From: CAVZMO01 sp963776195
GTDB taxonomy: Bacteria > Nitrospirota > Thermodesulfovibrionia > Thermodesulfovibrionales > SM23-35
Direction of reading: 5' to 3'
Length of the DNA: 64,000 nt
Assembly (NCBI GenBank): GCA_963776195.1
Contig: CAVZMO010000024.1
Location: forward strand, 62,001-126,000
Shown: piece after piece, positions 8,776 to 18,059 of the stretch
Position numbering within the stretch: position 1 is the first letter of the stretch
Layout of the letters: each line of letters opens with the position of its first letter
Notes under the pieces: generated by a model
Told to the model about the DNA's origin: nothing
Databases searched by the model: none
The model's input: the letters and a program-made list of their open reading frames with translations, nothing else
Made by a program: the position numbers and the translations under genes

Positions 8776-9715
8776 ACCCTCCCTCTCTATCGTAATCCCG
8801 GTGTGCAATGAATCCGAATCCCTGAAAGACACCCTGGCTGATATCCGGAGTCAAACGGGGAAGACTAATCTCTCCTATGAAATAATCCTTGTCGATGACG
8901 GTTCCGGTGACGATACATGGCATCTCATCGGTAGTCTTGCAAAGTCCTATGGGGAACTGAAAGGAATCAAGCTCAGCAGGAACTTCGGAAAGGAGTCGGC
9001 GATTGCGGCTGGCCTTGGGCGTGCATCGGGTGATGCTGTCATTGTTATGGATGGAGACGGCCAACACCCACCCGAACTGATCCCCGAGATGGTAAAGAGA
9101 TGGAAAGAAGAAGGGTTCGATGTCATTGAGGCAATAAAAAAAGAGCGGGGGAACGAACCGTTTTCTTCGACCCTCGGGGCAAAGCTCTTCTACTGGCTCA
9201 TAAAGCACCTCACCGACATGAATCTTGACAATGCGTCCGATTTCAAGCTCCTTGCCCGAAAAGTCGTCGATGCGCATAACCGCCTGCCTGAAAGTTCCCG
9301 CTTTTTTCGGGGTATCGTTTCCTGGATCGGTTTCATGAAATCCGAGATACCCTTTTCCGTAAAAGAGAGGGTAAAGGGTAATTCCCGGTGGTCACTGCTT
9401 CAGCTCGTCCGTCTTGCGGTGAACGCCTCCACCGCGTTTTCCTCGCTGCCCCTTCATCTCATCACACTCATGGGAATAATAACGTTCATACTGAGCATCC
9501 TTTTAGGTCTTCAGACACTATATGTGAAATTTTCCGGGGCCGCAGTGAGCGGGTTTACAACGGTGATCCTCCTCCTTCTCTTTATCGGCAGCATGTTAAT
9601 GATTAGCCTCGGGATAATCGGTACTTATATAAGCAGGATTTTCGAAGAAGTCAAAAGGCGGCCCAATTTTCTCATAGAGGATACGATTAATTTCACAAAT
9701 ACGTTTGAGAAATAG
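8768..9715 (+). CDS. GtrB/DPM1-like family 2 glycosyltransferase with two membrane helices
   Basis: About 315 residues. The N-terminal GT2 domain shows SIVIPVCNESESL, VDDGSGDDT and the metal-binding MDGDGQHPPEL. Two hydrophobic helices follow near the C-terminus (about residues 230-300). Enzymes of this type move a sugar from a nucleotide donor to undecaprenyl phosphate on the cytoplasmic face, making the lipid-linked donor used by GT-C membrane transferases. The neighbouring three GT-C-like genes are natural users of such a donor. The ATG at 8768 is preferred to one at 8750 because it begins directly at the conserved domain and overlaps the upstream stop only slightly. Confidence 0.9.
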   Translation: MDRPSLSIVIPVCNESESLKDTLADIRSQTGKTNLSYEIILVDDGSGDDTWHLIGSLAKSYGELKGIKLSRNFGKESAIAAGLGRASGDAVIVMDGDGQHPPELIPEMVKRWKEEGFDVIEAIKKERGNEPFSSTLGAKLFYWLIKHLTDMNLDNASDFKLLARKVVDAHNRLPESSRFFRGIVSWIGFMKSEIPFSVKERVKGNSRWSLLQLVRLAVNASTAFSSLPLHLITLMGIITFILSILLGLQTLYVKFSGAAVSGFTTVILLLLFIGSMLMISLGIIGTYISRIFEEVKRRPNFLIEDTINFTNTFEK

Positions 9716-9734
9716 CAAAATAGTGAGGTAATGT

Positions 9735-11507
9735 TTATTGCTTCCAAAAAAGCTCTTGGTCTTTTGAAAAATCGACAAACCACTCCGGAGAGAGGGTGAT
9801 CCAGCCCTCAGGGGATTCCCACCCGAAGCGCCAATAGACTTTTAACCGAGTGAGTCCTCTTGTCTTGATTGTGCGCTCCTGCCCGATGTCTATCAACATA
9901 CTGTAGCGTCCCTGTTTATGTCCCCAGAGCACGAAGTAATGTCCAGAGCGTGACGGACCAAGGGAAAAATCTATCAAGCCATGGGCTACTCTTAAGTGAC
10001 CGGAAAAGGGCAGATTCTTGATACGAGACAGCAGTGCAGTCCTTTCCTTTAAATAGGAATCCGAAATTTCCGAAATTGTTCGGTTGAGCGCATTGTACTT
10101 GAATATTCTCAAATTCTCGAGGGCGGATGTCCCGGGGGCATCGACGTAAGCAAACCCGTTGTAAACCACTGAAGGAGGTTCGTCCCGCCGATAAAACTTC
10201 CTGAAAAATTCAAGATTTTCATAATAGTGAGTGCCTGAGTTCACAGGGTCGGACTTAACAAGCAGGATATCGTGATCGGCACTCATAAAGAATTCCCCTT
10301 CCTGAGCTAACGGCCTTATTGTCTTTTCCCTTTGGGTTGAGATCCAGAGAAAAGAATTCAACTGAACGATCGACAATAAGCCAATAATCAAAAAAATAAT
10401 TGCTGCCCTTAATGAAATCTTGAGGGGTCTCATGCGTACCGCTCCGGTTTGTTCATACAGGAAATCACCTGACAGTGCAATAATGACTGACAAATATGCA
10501 GAGATTAAGAATATCGTTCTATAGGCGGGGAAATCATGAGCTATGTAGTATGGCTGAAATATGGAAAGGGGGATAGAATATATAGCTACGGTGATAATGA
10601 AGAAAAAAAACAGGAGAGAATAGCTTTTCTTTCTTAAGAGAAAAAACACGGAAAGAAAAATGTATATTACAAAACAAGCGGTTACTGAGGGATTTACTAT
10701 TGCACTGATCCGAGAAACACCTGACATCATGATAAAAGTACCATAAATATTTGTTAGAAAAATCGCTACTGACTCCATTCCCTTATAGACATTGAATATG
10801 CTGTTTTCTCCGGGACCCGCGATAAAACTGCCTAACATCCACCTTCTCCAGAGGATGTACAGGATACAGGAAACCACTAAGGGGATTCCCCGCTTAATCC
10901 TTGTTCCGAAGGTCTTTTCCGGAAGAAAGAGCATTGCGATAGCGAAAGGCACGTAGAGTTCTTTTGCCGATGCAGCAAGGAGATAAAACAAAGCCGAGAC
11001 AAAAGTTGAAATAACTGATTCCTTTCTCAATGCCTGGACAAAAAAGTAGAGTGAAAGAAGACAGAAAATAAGTCCTTCAACATAGTGACGGATCTGAAGC
11101 ATTTCAGCAGACGCGGCGGCAGGCGCACTCACAAGGAACAATAAACTTCCGGAAAAGGCGAATACCCGCTTGACCCAGAGTCTCAAAACAACGTAGAGCA
11201 TACATGCAGCAAACCACAATGACACTAATTGATGGAGATAGAAAAATCGAGGCTGAAATCCGAATAGGGAGAGATCAATATCGAATGAGAGCGTGACCCA
11301 TGGCGTTAAATACCTTATGGAAAGTTCTCTCCAGACATCCGGGATGAAAAAATATTCCCACGGGCTGTGCTCAAATGCATGCCGAAGTATATAAGGGTCA
11401 TCGTAAAGCCAATAGCTACCTACCACTTTATGGTAAAGGAGAGCGGTGAGCACCGCAAGCATAGAAAAACAAAAGGCGTCAGGGTAGTGTGTCTTCGCTT
11501 TCGGCAT
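9735..11507 (-). CDS. GT-C-like polytopic membrane protein, paralog 1
   Basis: The 590-residue protein has about ten membrane helices followed by a soluble C-terminal part (from about residue 400) that ends in a strand-rich stretch. After the first helix it has an acidic pair in YDDPYILRHA. An acidic residue in the first extracytoplasmic loop is the hallmark of GT-C transferases that use lipid-linked sugars. It is the last of three adjacent paralogs sharing the DD-x-x-I motif, an RELS-x-x-x-LTPxVTLSFD stretch and a SPEGWIT-like C-terminal motif. Only a G separates the upstream paralog's stop from this ATG. A glycosyltransferase role is inferred from architecture; no known enzyme was recognised. 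Confidence 0.7.
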   Translation of the reverse strand: MPKAKTHYPDAFCFSMLAVLTALLYHKVVGSYWLYDDPYILRHAFEHSPWEYFFIPDVWRELSIRYLTPWVTLSFDIDLSLFGFQPRFFYLHQLVSLWFAACMLYVVLRLWVKRVFAFSGSLLFLVSAPAAASAEMLQIRHYVEGLIFCLLSLYFFVQALRKESVISTFVSALFYLLAASAKELYVPFAIAMLFLPEKTFGTRIKRGIPLVVSCILYILWRRWMLGSFIAGPGENSIFNVYKGMESVAIFLTNIYGTFIMMSGVSRISAIVNPSVTACFVIYIFLSVFFLLRKKSYSLLFFFFIITVAIYSIPLSIFQPYYIAHDFPAYRTIFLISAYLSVIIALSGDFLYEQTGAVRMRPLKISLRAAIIFLIIGLLSIVQLNSFLWISTQREKTIRPLAQEGEFFMSADHDILLVKSDPVNSGTHYYENLEFFRKFYRRDEPPSVVYNGFAYVDAPGTSALENLRIFKYNALNRTISEISDSYLKERTALLSRIKNLPFSGHLRVAHGLIDFSLGPSRSGHYFVLWGHKQGRYSMLIDIGQERTIKTRGLTRLKVYWRFGWESPEGWITLSPEWFVDFSKDQELFWKQ

Positions 11508-11508
11508 C

Positions 11509-13245
11509 CTAATTTCTCTCCCATATCGAATTGATAGAATGCTGTGTCCCTCCGAGCCTTAATGGCGGAGAATAGGTAATCCAACCCTCCGGAGATTCAT
11601 AGCGGATTCTAACAATCATATCGCCTGATAAGGATATCTTCAATGTGCCGGAAGACGGCAAATCGAACTTTCCTGCACTCCCTTTCAAGATTAATGAATA
11701 ATTTCCGCTCTTATAGGGGCCGAATTCCCATGATAATCGTGACGGTGCATAGACAAGTCGTATCTTTAGAGGAGCGTCCTGCCGCACTCTACTGCAATAG
11801 GTTTTCCGGATGGCAGGAACTGACCCTGTAATATTCTCAACCCTCTTCATTTGAGGAGAATAGTTCCATACGTATTTATTGTCAACGGATTCCTCGCATA
11901 AAAAAATATCGTCGTAGAAATATTTTGTGTCGTCTCGAACGATTCCATAGTAATATCTTTTCAGCCAACTCAATCCTTCAAAGTACCACGGCGCTTCTGC
12001 AGGATTCCGCAATATATCGTGTTCTCCCGCTTCAAACAGGAAAAACCTTCCTTCACTCTCGATCCGTTGATAGAGTTCAAGATTACTGCTCGATACCTCC
12101 TTTGCTTTGAATGAGACGCCCGCAATGATAACTATGATGAGCAGGATACCGATAGTACGCCCGATTGCCCTCATGCTCCACAGGCGTAAGAGAGCGAAAG
12201 ACAAAACTATTGAAATCATACCCCAAACGAGATATACGTGCCGGGAATCAAAAAGAAATTCAGGTATTGTGAGAATCGGCAGAACGGTCAAAGCACCCGC
12301 ATAAATACCAAAAACAGCGGCCCGACGATTTTGAACCAAACAGCCCGCCGCCAGCAAGAGGACAATTGAGGGGATAAAGACATCTTTCGCTGTTCCTATA
12401 TGAAACAATAAAACTACGATTTTGTTTAGATGAGCGATTAGGAGTTCAGGCATGTTCCCGATATTCCACTGAGCTCCGTAACCTCCTGCAAGTGTTCCCA
12501 ACATCCACCAACGCCAGTACAAATAGAGAAAGAAAACTGCGAAAAAGGGAAGGCAGCATGTGAAACGGTTCTTACAATTCCCTTCAGGAAGTGCAGGAAG
12601 CAGCAGGACAAGAGGCACATAGATTTCCTTGGCCGCGGTGGATACCATATAAATAAACGCCGAAAAGAATATCAATAGCATGGAGTGTTTACGTACCCCA
12701 TGTACAAATAAATAAAGTGAAAGTAAAGATAATAGGAACCCCTCTATATAATGCCGTATCATCAATTGTTGTGCAGAAAGGGCTACCGGTACCCCGACTA
12801 AAAATATACTTACGCCCATAAATGCGATTCCGGAAGGAACCCAAAGATCAAGAACATAATAGAGCATGATGCAACACAGCGACAGGGAAACAAGCTGGTG
12901 GATATAAAAGTATTTCGGAGTCAGCCCGAATAACGCAATATCAATATCAAATGAGAGTGTAACTAAAGGGGTAAGGTTTGAGCTCGAAAGCTCTTGCCAT
13001 ATCCCGGGGACAAAAAAATACTGCCACGGTTCATACTGAAGAGCGTGTCTCAGTATCTGCGTATCATCGTGGGTCCACCAGAAATGAGTCGATGATCCAT
13101 AAAAAAGATAAACCATCGTTGCTACTAGCAAGCATATAAGCCCAGCCTTTGTTCTGCCAGAAAATGAGGAAAAGCTGAAAGTAGGAGTCATGCGCAACAG
13201 ATCACATCCTGGAAGAAACTTTCTCTGAGATTGCGGATTGGGCAT
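11509..13245 (-). CDS. GT-C-like polytopic membrane protein, paralog 2
   Basis: The 578-residue middle member of the triplet. It shares with its neighbours the HDDTQILRHALQY acidic motif after the first helix, a YFxxPxIWxEL stretch and the C-terminal YESPEGWIT motif. Roughly ten membrane helices precede a soluble, strand-rich C-terminal part that may be extracytoplasmic. It overlaps the upstream paralog in a TGATG arrangement, so the three are clearly one operon. The first about 25 residues before the first helix are polar and the true start may be an internal Met. Function probably parallels its paralogs; donor and acceptor are unknown. Confidence 0.7.
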   Translation of the reverse strand: MPNPQSQRKFLPGCDLLRMTPTFSFSSFSGRTKAGLICLLVATMVYLFYGSSTHFWWTHDDTQILRHALQYEPWQYFFVPGIWQELSSSNLTPLVTLSFDIDIALFGLTPKYFYIHQLVSLSLCCIMLYYVLDLWVPSGIAFMGVSIFLVGVPVALSAQQLMIRHYIEGFLLSLLSLYLFVHGVRKHSMLLIFFSAFIYMVSTAAKEIYVPLVLLLPALPEGNCKNRFTCCLPFFAVFFLYLYWRWWMLGTLAGGYGAQWNIGNMPELLIAHLNKIVVLLFHIGTAKDVFIPSIVLLLAAGCLVQNRRAAVFGIYAGALTVLPILTIPEFLFDSRHVYLVWGMISIVLSFALLRLWSMRAIGRTIGILLIIVIIAGVSFKAKEVSSSNLELYQRIESEGRFFLFEAGEHDILRNPAEAPWYFEGLSWLKRYYYGIVRDDTKYFYDDIFLCEESVDNKYVWNYSPQMKRVENITGSVPAIRKTYCSRVRQDAPLKIRLVYAPSRLSWEFGPYKSGNYSLILKGSAGKFDLPSSGTLKISLSGDMIVRIRYESPEGWITYSPPLRLGGTQHSINSIWERN

Positions 13246-14978
13246 CAGGCAGGTTCATGGCGATCCCTTTGCCAGATAATCTGAGAAGAGTCTTTCGAGA
13301 CAGAAACAGATAGAACCGGGGAATAGGTTGTCCACCCGTCGGTGGAATCATAGCGGACTCTGAACCTGAGGTCCCTGCTCAAAGATAATCTAATTTCTCC
13401 GGCAGAAGGCAGCTCATATTTTTCGACTGCCTCATCGAGAATAATTGAGTAGCTACCCTTCTCATATGGTCCGAAATGCCACGAAAAGAAAGGTCCTACT
13501 TTTGAGAATGCAACTCTTACCTGTAGCGGAGCGTCTGCTCGTATCCTCTTACAAAAATCCTCCTTAGTACTCACAACCGATGATGTTATGTCCACGACGT
13601 CCTGAGATGCCACTGAATAACTCCAAATGGTTTTTCCGACAATCGGATTCTCACACAAATAAATATCGTCAGAGAAACCTGAGGCACCTTCCTTGGACTG
13701 ATAATAGTGGCTACGCAGCCAATTCAGCCCTGAGAAGTCTATTGGTTCCCTAAGTTGTCTCCTCAACAGGTCCTTCCCGGTAGCCTTTAGCAATATAAAG
13801 TTACCTTCAGCGCTGAGCTGCTTCGAAATAGTCAACTGTTGCGCCCACACTTCTCTATTATACAAAAGAACAAATATCGAGACGGATGCCATCAGCAATA
13901 TGCCGATGACACGATACGCGGATCGGGAGTTCCACAGAAAGTTGAAGACAAAGGCCAATAAAATACTGATCATGCTCCATGTGAGGAGAAAATAACGTGG
14001 TTCAGACGATTCAGACATCACGGGGAGTATCGGCAAAAATGTAAGCACGCATGCCAACACAATAAAAAGCGCAGTACGCACTTTTTGAACCATAAAAACA
14101 ACTATCGGGGTTAGAAAGAACAAAGCAAAAATATACTCCTTCGATACTTTCGGCCCCAATAGCATTATAAGGCCCTGTTTAAGAAAGAGTGCTACGGCAT
14201 TTGCAGCATTTATTACGGGCGCTTTACCCCCAGTGCTTCCGTAAAATCCCAAAAAAACATCCAACATATGAAAACGCCAAATCGCGTATACAGCCAGCAC
14301 TCCGAACAACGGGGCAGCGCGTATAAGACGGGTCTTAAACTCTCTCTCCGGAAGCGCGAGCAGCAAAAAAACAAGTGGCAGATAGATCTCTTTCGCTGCT
14401 AGCGCCCCCATGTAAAACAAAACCGACCCCATAAACATCCACGCCTTTTCCCTGCGCAATCCGGACACGAAAAACCAGAAGGATGCAAGCGACAGCAGCA
14501 GTCCCTCTAAATAGTGTCTCACCATGAGTTGCTGCGACACGACAGCCAAAGGCCAGCCTATTAGAAATAAAAAGGCGCCCGCGATGGCAAAAGATCTTGG
14601 TACCCAGAGCTGCAGAATCATATAGAACATTATGGCGCAAAGCCAAATGACAATCAGATGGTGGATATAAAACATTTGAGGATTGAGTCCAAATAGAAAC
14701 AGGTCGGCATCAAATGAGAACGTTATGAGAGGTGTTAGATTAGTCCATGAAAGCTCTCGCCAGATCTCAGGGACAGAAAAGTACTGGTAAGGGCTGTATT
14801 GAATAGCCTGTTTGACTATCTGAGTGTCATCATAAGTCCATTTTAAATGGATAACGGATCCATACAGGAGAAGTACTACACTGAATAGGAATAACCAACC
14901 AGCAATATCGTGAAGTCTGCACGCAGACTGCAAGAGATCTTTTTTCACTTCCAAATACCCCGCAGCTATTGTCCACAC
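13245..14978 (-). CDS. GT-C-like polytopic membrane protein, paralog 3
   Basis: The 577-residue first gene of the three-gene operon. It has YDDTQIVKQAIQY after the first helix, many membrane helices to about residue 390, and a soluble tail with a YDSTDGWTTYSP motif matching the SPEGWIT motif of the paralogs. The start is uncertain: the longest frame begins with GTG at 14978, and another GTG lies ten codons in. It is divergent from the Wzm gene at 15103; the 124-bp gap probably holds promoters for both directions. Confidence 0.7.
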   Translation of the reverse strand: MWTIAAGYLEVKKDLLQSACRLHDIAGWLFLFSVVLLLYGSVIHLKWTYDDTQIVKQAIQYSPYQYFSVPEIWRELSWTNLTPLITFSFDADLFLFGLNPQMFYIHHLIVIWLCAIMFYMILQLWVPRSFAIAGAFLFLIGWPLAVVSQQLMVRHYLEGLLLSLASFWFFVSGLRREKAWMFMGSVLFYMGALAAKEIYLPLVFLLLALPEREFKTRLIRAAPLFGVLAVYAIWRFHMLDVFLGFYGSTGGKAPVINAANAVALFLKQGLIMLLGPKVSKEYIFALFFLTPIVVFMVQKVRTALFIVLACVLTFLPILPVMSESSEPRYFLLTWSMISILLAFVFNFLWNSRSAYRVIGILLMASVSIFVLLYNREVWAQQLTISKQLSAEGNFILLKATGKDLLRRQLREPIDFSGLNWLRSHYYQSKEGASGFSDDIYLCENPIVGKTIWSYSVASQDVVDITSSVVSTKEDFCKRIRADAPLQVRVAFSKVGPFFSWHFGPYEKGSYSIILDEAVEKYELPSAGEIRLSLSRDLRFRVRYDSTDGWTTYSPVLSVSVSKDSSQIIWQRDRHEPA

Positions 14979-15011
14979 CTTAAAGACAGGTTATTTTATC
15001 ACAAACAACTC

Positions 15012-15041
15012 TTCTTTTATTCTATATTTTTCCGTTATAAT
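15012..15041 (+). promoter_or_regulatory. Possible sigma70-type promoter before wzm/wzt operon 1
   Basis: A perfect TATAAT at 15036-15041 lies about 60 bp before the wzm ATG. The best -35 match, TTCTTT at 15012-15017, is poor (3 of 6) with an 18-bp spacer. The position in a divergent intergenic gap supports a promoter, but the -35 box is weak. Confidence 0.4.
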
Positions 15042-15102
15042 AAATAGATTCGGTTTCGGATTTATGGTGAGCCCTCAACACAATTTTGAAGTTTTAAAGT
15101 AA

Positions 15103-15921
15103 ATGTTTTTCAAGAACGTGCTTAAACAAACGCTCAATATCTCAAAAAACTTTTTTTTATACAAGCACCTTTTGATCCACATGGTCATAAGGGAAATCAA
15201 AAGCCGCTTTGCGGGATCTTCAGCCGGTATCCTGTGGAGCTTTATACATCCCTTGGTAATGCTGCTGGCATTTCTATTTGTATTTGTCTACATTTTCAAG
15301 TTGAGACTTCCCGAGTATTCCGGAAGTCAAGGTGCCGTCATATATCTCATGGCAGGTCTTTTCCCGTGGATGGCCTTAGCAGAAGGTATCAGCCGATCAA
15401 CAAGCAGTCTGTTAGAGAATGCCACGCTCATACAAAAAACCGTTTTCCCGACTGAAATCCTTCCGGCAAAAGCGGTTATCGCTGCTTTCTCAACTCATGG
15501 CATAGCAATAGGGGCACTCGCTGTTTATGCAGTGCTGATAAAACACCATATCGCTATATTAGCTTATCTTCCGTTTATAATTGTCTTACAACTTCTTTTC
15601 ACTCTGGGTGTCGGCTTCATCCTTGCCTGTCTCTCGGTATTCCTGAGAGATACTCTTCAGGTCGTGCAGCTTTTGATAACGTTTGGGATATATGTTACTC
15701 CGATACTCTATCCTATCAGTATGTTGCCGGAATGGGCCCGGAGCATCATGTACATAAATCCTGTCTACCCGTTCATAAGCATCTACCACGACCTTTTTCT
15801 GCATGGGGGCATACGCGATTATACCATGGTCTTGTTGGTTCTTATGTGGACGATTATTTTTTATTCCACGGGCGCTTACGTTTTTTCGAAGCTCAAACCT
15901 GAATTTGCAGATTGGTTATAA
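15103..15921 (+). CDS. wzm: ABC-2 type polysaccharide exporter permease (Wzm), system 1
   Basis: The 272-residue protein has the ABC-2 permease pattern: an N-terminal amphipathic stretch with VIREIKSRFAGSSAGILWSFIHP (the conserved REIK-RF and P segment), then six hydrophobic segments. Wzm forms the inner-membrane channel that exports undecaprenyl-linked O-antigen or similar glycans. The ATPase partner follows directly, with the stop and next ATG overlapping by one base (TAATG). This is the first of three such exporters in the window. Confidence 0.9.
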   Translation: MFFKNVLKQTLNISKNFFLYKHLLIHMVIREIKSRFAGSSAGILWSFIHPLVMLLAFLFVFVYIFKLRLPEYSGSQGAVIYLMAGLFPWMALAEGISRSTSSLLENATLIQKTVFPTEILPAKAVIAAFSTHGIAIGALAVYAVLIKHHIAILAYLPFIIVLQLLFTLGVGFILACLSVFLRDTLQVVQLLITFGIYVTPILYPISMLPEWARSIMYINPVYPFISIYHDLFLHGGIRDYTMVLLVLMWTIIFYSTGAYVFSKLKPEFADWL

Positions 15922-17123
15922 TGAATATCTTGAGTACAAATGCAATTGAGATCAAAAACCTATCAAAGATTTATAAGATATATCCTTCCCCCTTGCACAG
16001 ATTGAAAGAAATTGTTTTTAGAAAGAAACTACACTCAGATTTTGTTGCCCTCAATAATATAAACTTGGACATCCCCAAAGGTGAAACGTTTGGTATCATT
16101 GGTGAAAACGGCGCGGGGAAAAGCACCCTTTTAAAAATCATCGCAACTACGCTTCACCCAACCAGAGGAGAGATTAAGGCGAATGGCAGGATATCCGCAC
16201 TTTTGGAATTGGGTGCGGGATTCAATCCCGAATTAACGGGAGAAGAGAATATTTTTCTCAATGCCTGTCTCATGGGTCTTTCCAAATCCGAAATAGAAGC
16301 AAAGAAGGGCGAGATCATAGATTTTTCTGAGCTCGGAGAATTCATAAAGAGACCAGTGAAGACGTATTCATCCGGGATGCATGTCAGGCTCGCTTTCGCG
16401 ATTGCGACCAGTGTTGACCCTGATATCCTCATCATTGATGAGGCGCTTGCAGTCGGTGACAACCATTTTCAAAAGAAATGTGTTGACCGGATGATGAATT
16501 TCAAACGGGATGGGAAAACAATACTGTTTTGTAGTCACAGCATGTATCTTATTCAGGAACTCTGTGAAAAGGCGTTATGGTTGCATAGAGGTACTATCGA
16601 AAGCATCGGGGACACGGGCACTGTCATTTCACAATACCAGAATTTTGAGAGAGAGAAGGAAGCTATGCTGAGAAAAGAGTCCATAGAAGAGCGGGATAGT
16701 ACGAAAACAGATACAGCAAAACCGATAATGATAACCTCAGTCACCGTACGGGATAAGAACAATAACCCTATTGAAATGATAAACCCCTTCGATCTATTGA
16801 CTATTAAGATGAAAATTTCCTGCACAGAAAACAACCTGAAAGGTCACGTTGGCTTTGCTATAATACGGAACGATGAAGTTATGTGTTTTGGAACGATGAC
16901 GCATTTTGACGGTCTGGAACCAATACAATACTATGATAAACAGGCATTTGTCCTGGTTATACAGAAAAGCCCGCTCTTAACAGGTACCTATAAAATAATG
17001 GCAGTTGTAGGGGATGAACATGCCATGCATCCCTATGATATCAAATATTCCAACCCCTTTATTGTCAGCGGTAAGTTCAAAGAGTTCGGTATGTCGTACA
17101 TTGAACATTCATGGAAATTGTAG
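15921..17123 (+). CDS. wzt: ABC polysaccharide exporter ATPase with C-terminal glycan-binding domain (Wzt), system 1
   Basis: About 400 residues. The ATPase half carries Walker A (GENGAGKST), the signature YSSGM and Walker B (DILIIDEALAVGD). From about residue 260 a beta-rich Wzt-type C-terminal domain follows (PIMITSVTVRDKNN onward). In known systems this domain reads the terminal modification on the finished glycan and so allows export only of complete chains. The ATG at 15921 is preferred because it overlaps the permease stop. The next gene starts inside its last 13 bp, so a four-gene operon with the acyltransferase-like gene and the GT2 gene is likely. Confidence 0.92.
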   Translation: MNILSTNAIEIKNLSKIYKIYPSPLHRLKEIVFRKKLHSDFVALNNINLDIPKGETFGIIGENGAGKSTLLKIIATTLHPTRGEIKANGRISALLELGAGFNPELTGEENIFLNACLMGLSKSEIEAKKGEIIDFSELGEFIKRPVKTYSSGMHVRLAFAIATSVDPDILIIDEALAVGDNHFQKKCVDRMMNFKRDGKTILFCSHSMYLIQELCEKALWLHRGTIESIGDTGTVISQYQNFEREKEAMLRKESIEERDSTKTDTAKPIMITSVTVRDKNNNPIEMINPFDLLTIKMKISCTENNLKGHVGFAIIRNDEVMCFGTMTHFDGLEPIQYYDKQAFVLVIQKSPLLTGTYKIMAVVGDEHAMHPYDIKYSNPFIVSGKFKEFGMSYIEHSWKL

Positions 17124-18058
17124 ACAGATTAACGGGGCTATTATATAGAAGCAGGCTCATACGATGCATTGATTATGTCGATTACCGCTTCTTGCTGCCT
17201 TCATTGTATCATTTACCGATACGTATGAGCGAACGACTTGCAGAATGGCGTGGTTTTATACGCTTTGCTTTGGATATGGATTGGCGGTCTGTAGCAGTTG
17301 GTCATCCGCATATAAAAAGGGATACGGAAAAGGTACTCAAATTGCTCTGCGGGGAACGTGCGTATGACCGTAAGATGGTATTAAAGCGATTCGTGCACCA
17401 GTCCCGTGAGGAGATGGAGGCCATATTTTATCGGGGCAAAGGGAATTGGCCTCGGGAAGTAATTTTTGAGAACCTCGAAAGTTTTTTATCCGTTCGAGAA
17501 CAGAAGAAGGGGCTTGTTCTCCTCGGCGCACATTATGACAGTTGTATTGCCGGGATAACCTTTTTCGGCAACAAAGGCTTCACGGTGAATATTTTTTTCG
17601 ATGATATCGTATATGATCCTCGAGTACCGCAATATATGCAAGAATTCTTTAGAGCAAAGTATCGGCATATCGAGAAGTATCTGAACGGAGGTATTTTTAT
17701 TTCTAAAAATAATCTCAAAGACATCTATAGCCGCTTGTCGAAAGGAGAAATATTTATCGTGGTATCAGATGTATTAAACCAGCCGCAGGGAATTAAAGTT
17801 CAGTTTATGAATAAAGAATGTACTGCTCCGTATGGTGCGTTGAAGATTCCTTTAAAAACAAATTCTTATTTAGGGGCTTTCATTACGCTCTGGGAAGGGA
17901 ACGGCGTATATCGGACCATCTGTGCAACACCGACACTCGTATCTGAAGCAGAAAACCCTGTGGAGGTCGTAAAGGGCTATTACCGGTTCCTGACGGATAT
18001 GATCTTGAAGGCGCCTGAACGATGGTGGGCAAGCGATAAGCTCCTTGAATATTGTTAA
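17111..18058 (+). CDS. LpxL/HtrB-like acyltransferase family protein
   Basis: The 315-residue protein resembles the lysophospholipid/lipid A acyltransferase family: an LLGAHYDS segment in the place of the HxxxxD/E motif, a FIVVSDVLNQPQG segment, a FMNKECTAPYGALKI region corresponding to the substrate pocket, and a C-terminal PERWWASDKLL that matches the PEQW-type ending. The residue four after the motif His+1 is not an obvious Asp/Glu, so the catalytic motif is degenerate. It could acylate a lipid carrier or glycan. It sits between Wzt and a glycosyltransferase with small overlaps, so it probably belongs to glycan assembly rather than to core lipid A synthesis. Confidence 0.6.
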   Translation: MEIVDRLTGLLYRSRLIRCIDYVDYRFLLPSLYHLPIRMSERLAEWRGFIRFALDMDWRSVAVGHPHIKRDTEKVLKLLCGERAYDRKMVLKRFVHQSREEMEAIFYRGKGNWPREVIFENLESFLSVREQKKGLVLLGAHYDSCIAGITFFGNKGFTVNIFFDDIVYDPRVPQYMQEFFRAKYRHIEKYLNGGIFISKNNLKDIYSRLSKGEIFIVVSDVLNQPQGIKVQFMNKECTAPYGALKIPLKTNSYLGAFITLWEGNGVYRTICATPTLVSEAENPVEVVKGYYRFLTDMILKAPERWWASDKLLEYC

Positions 18059-18059
18059 G

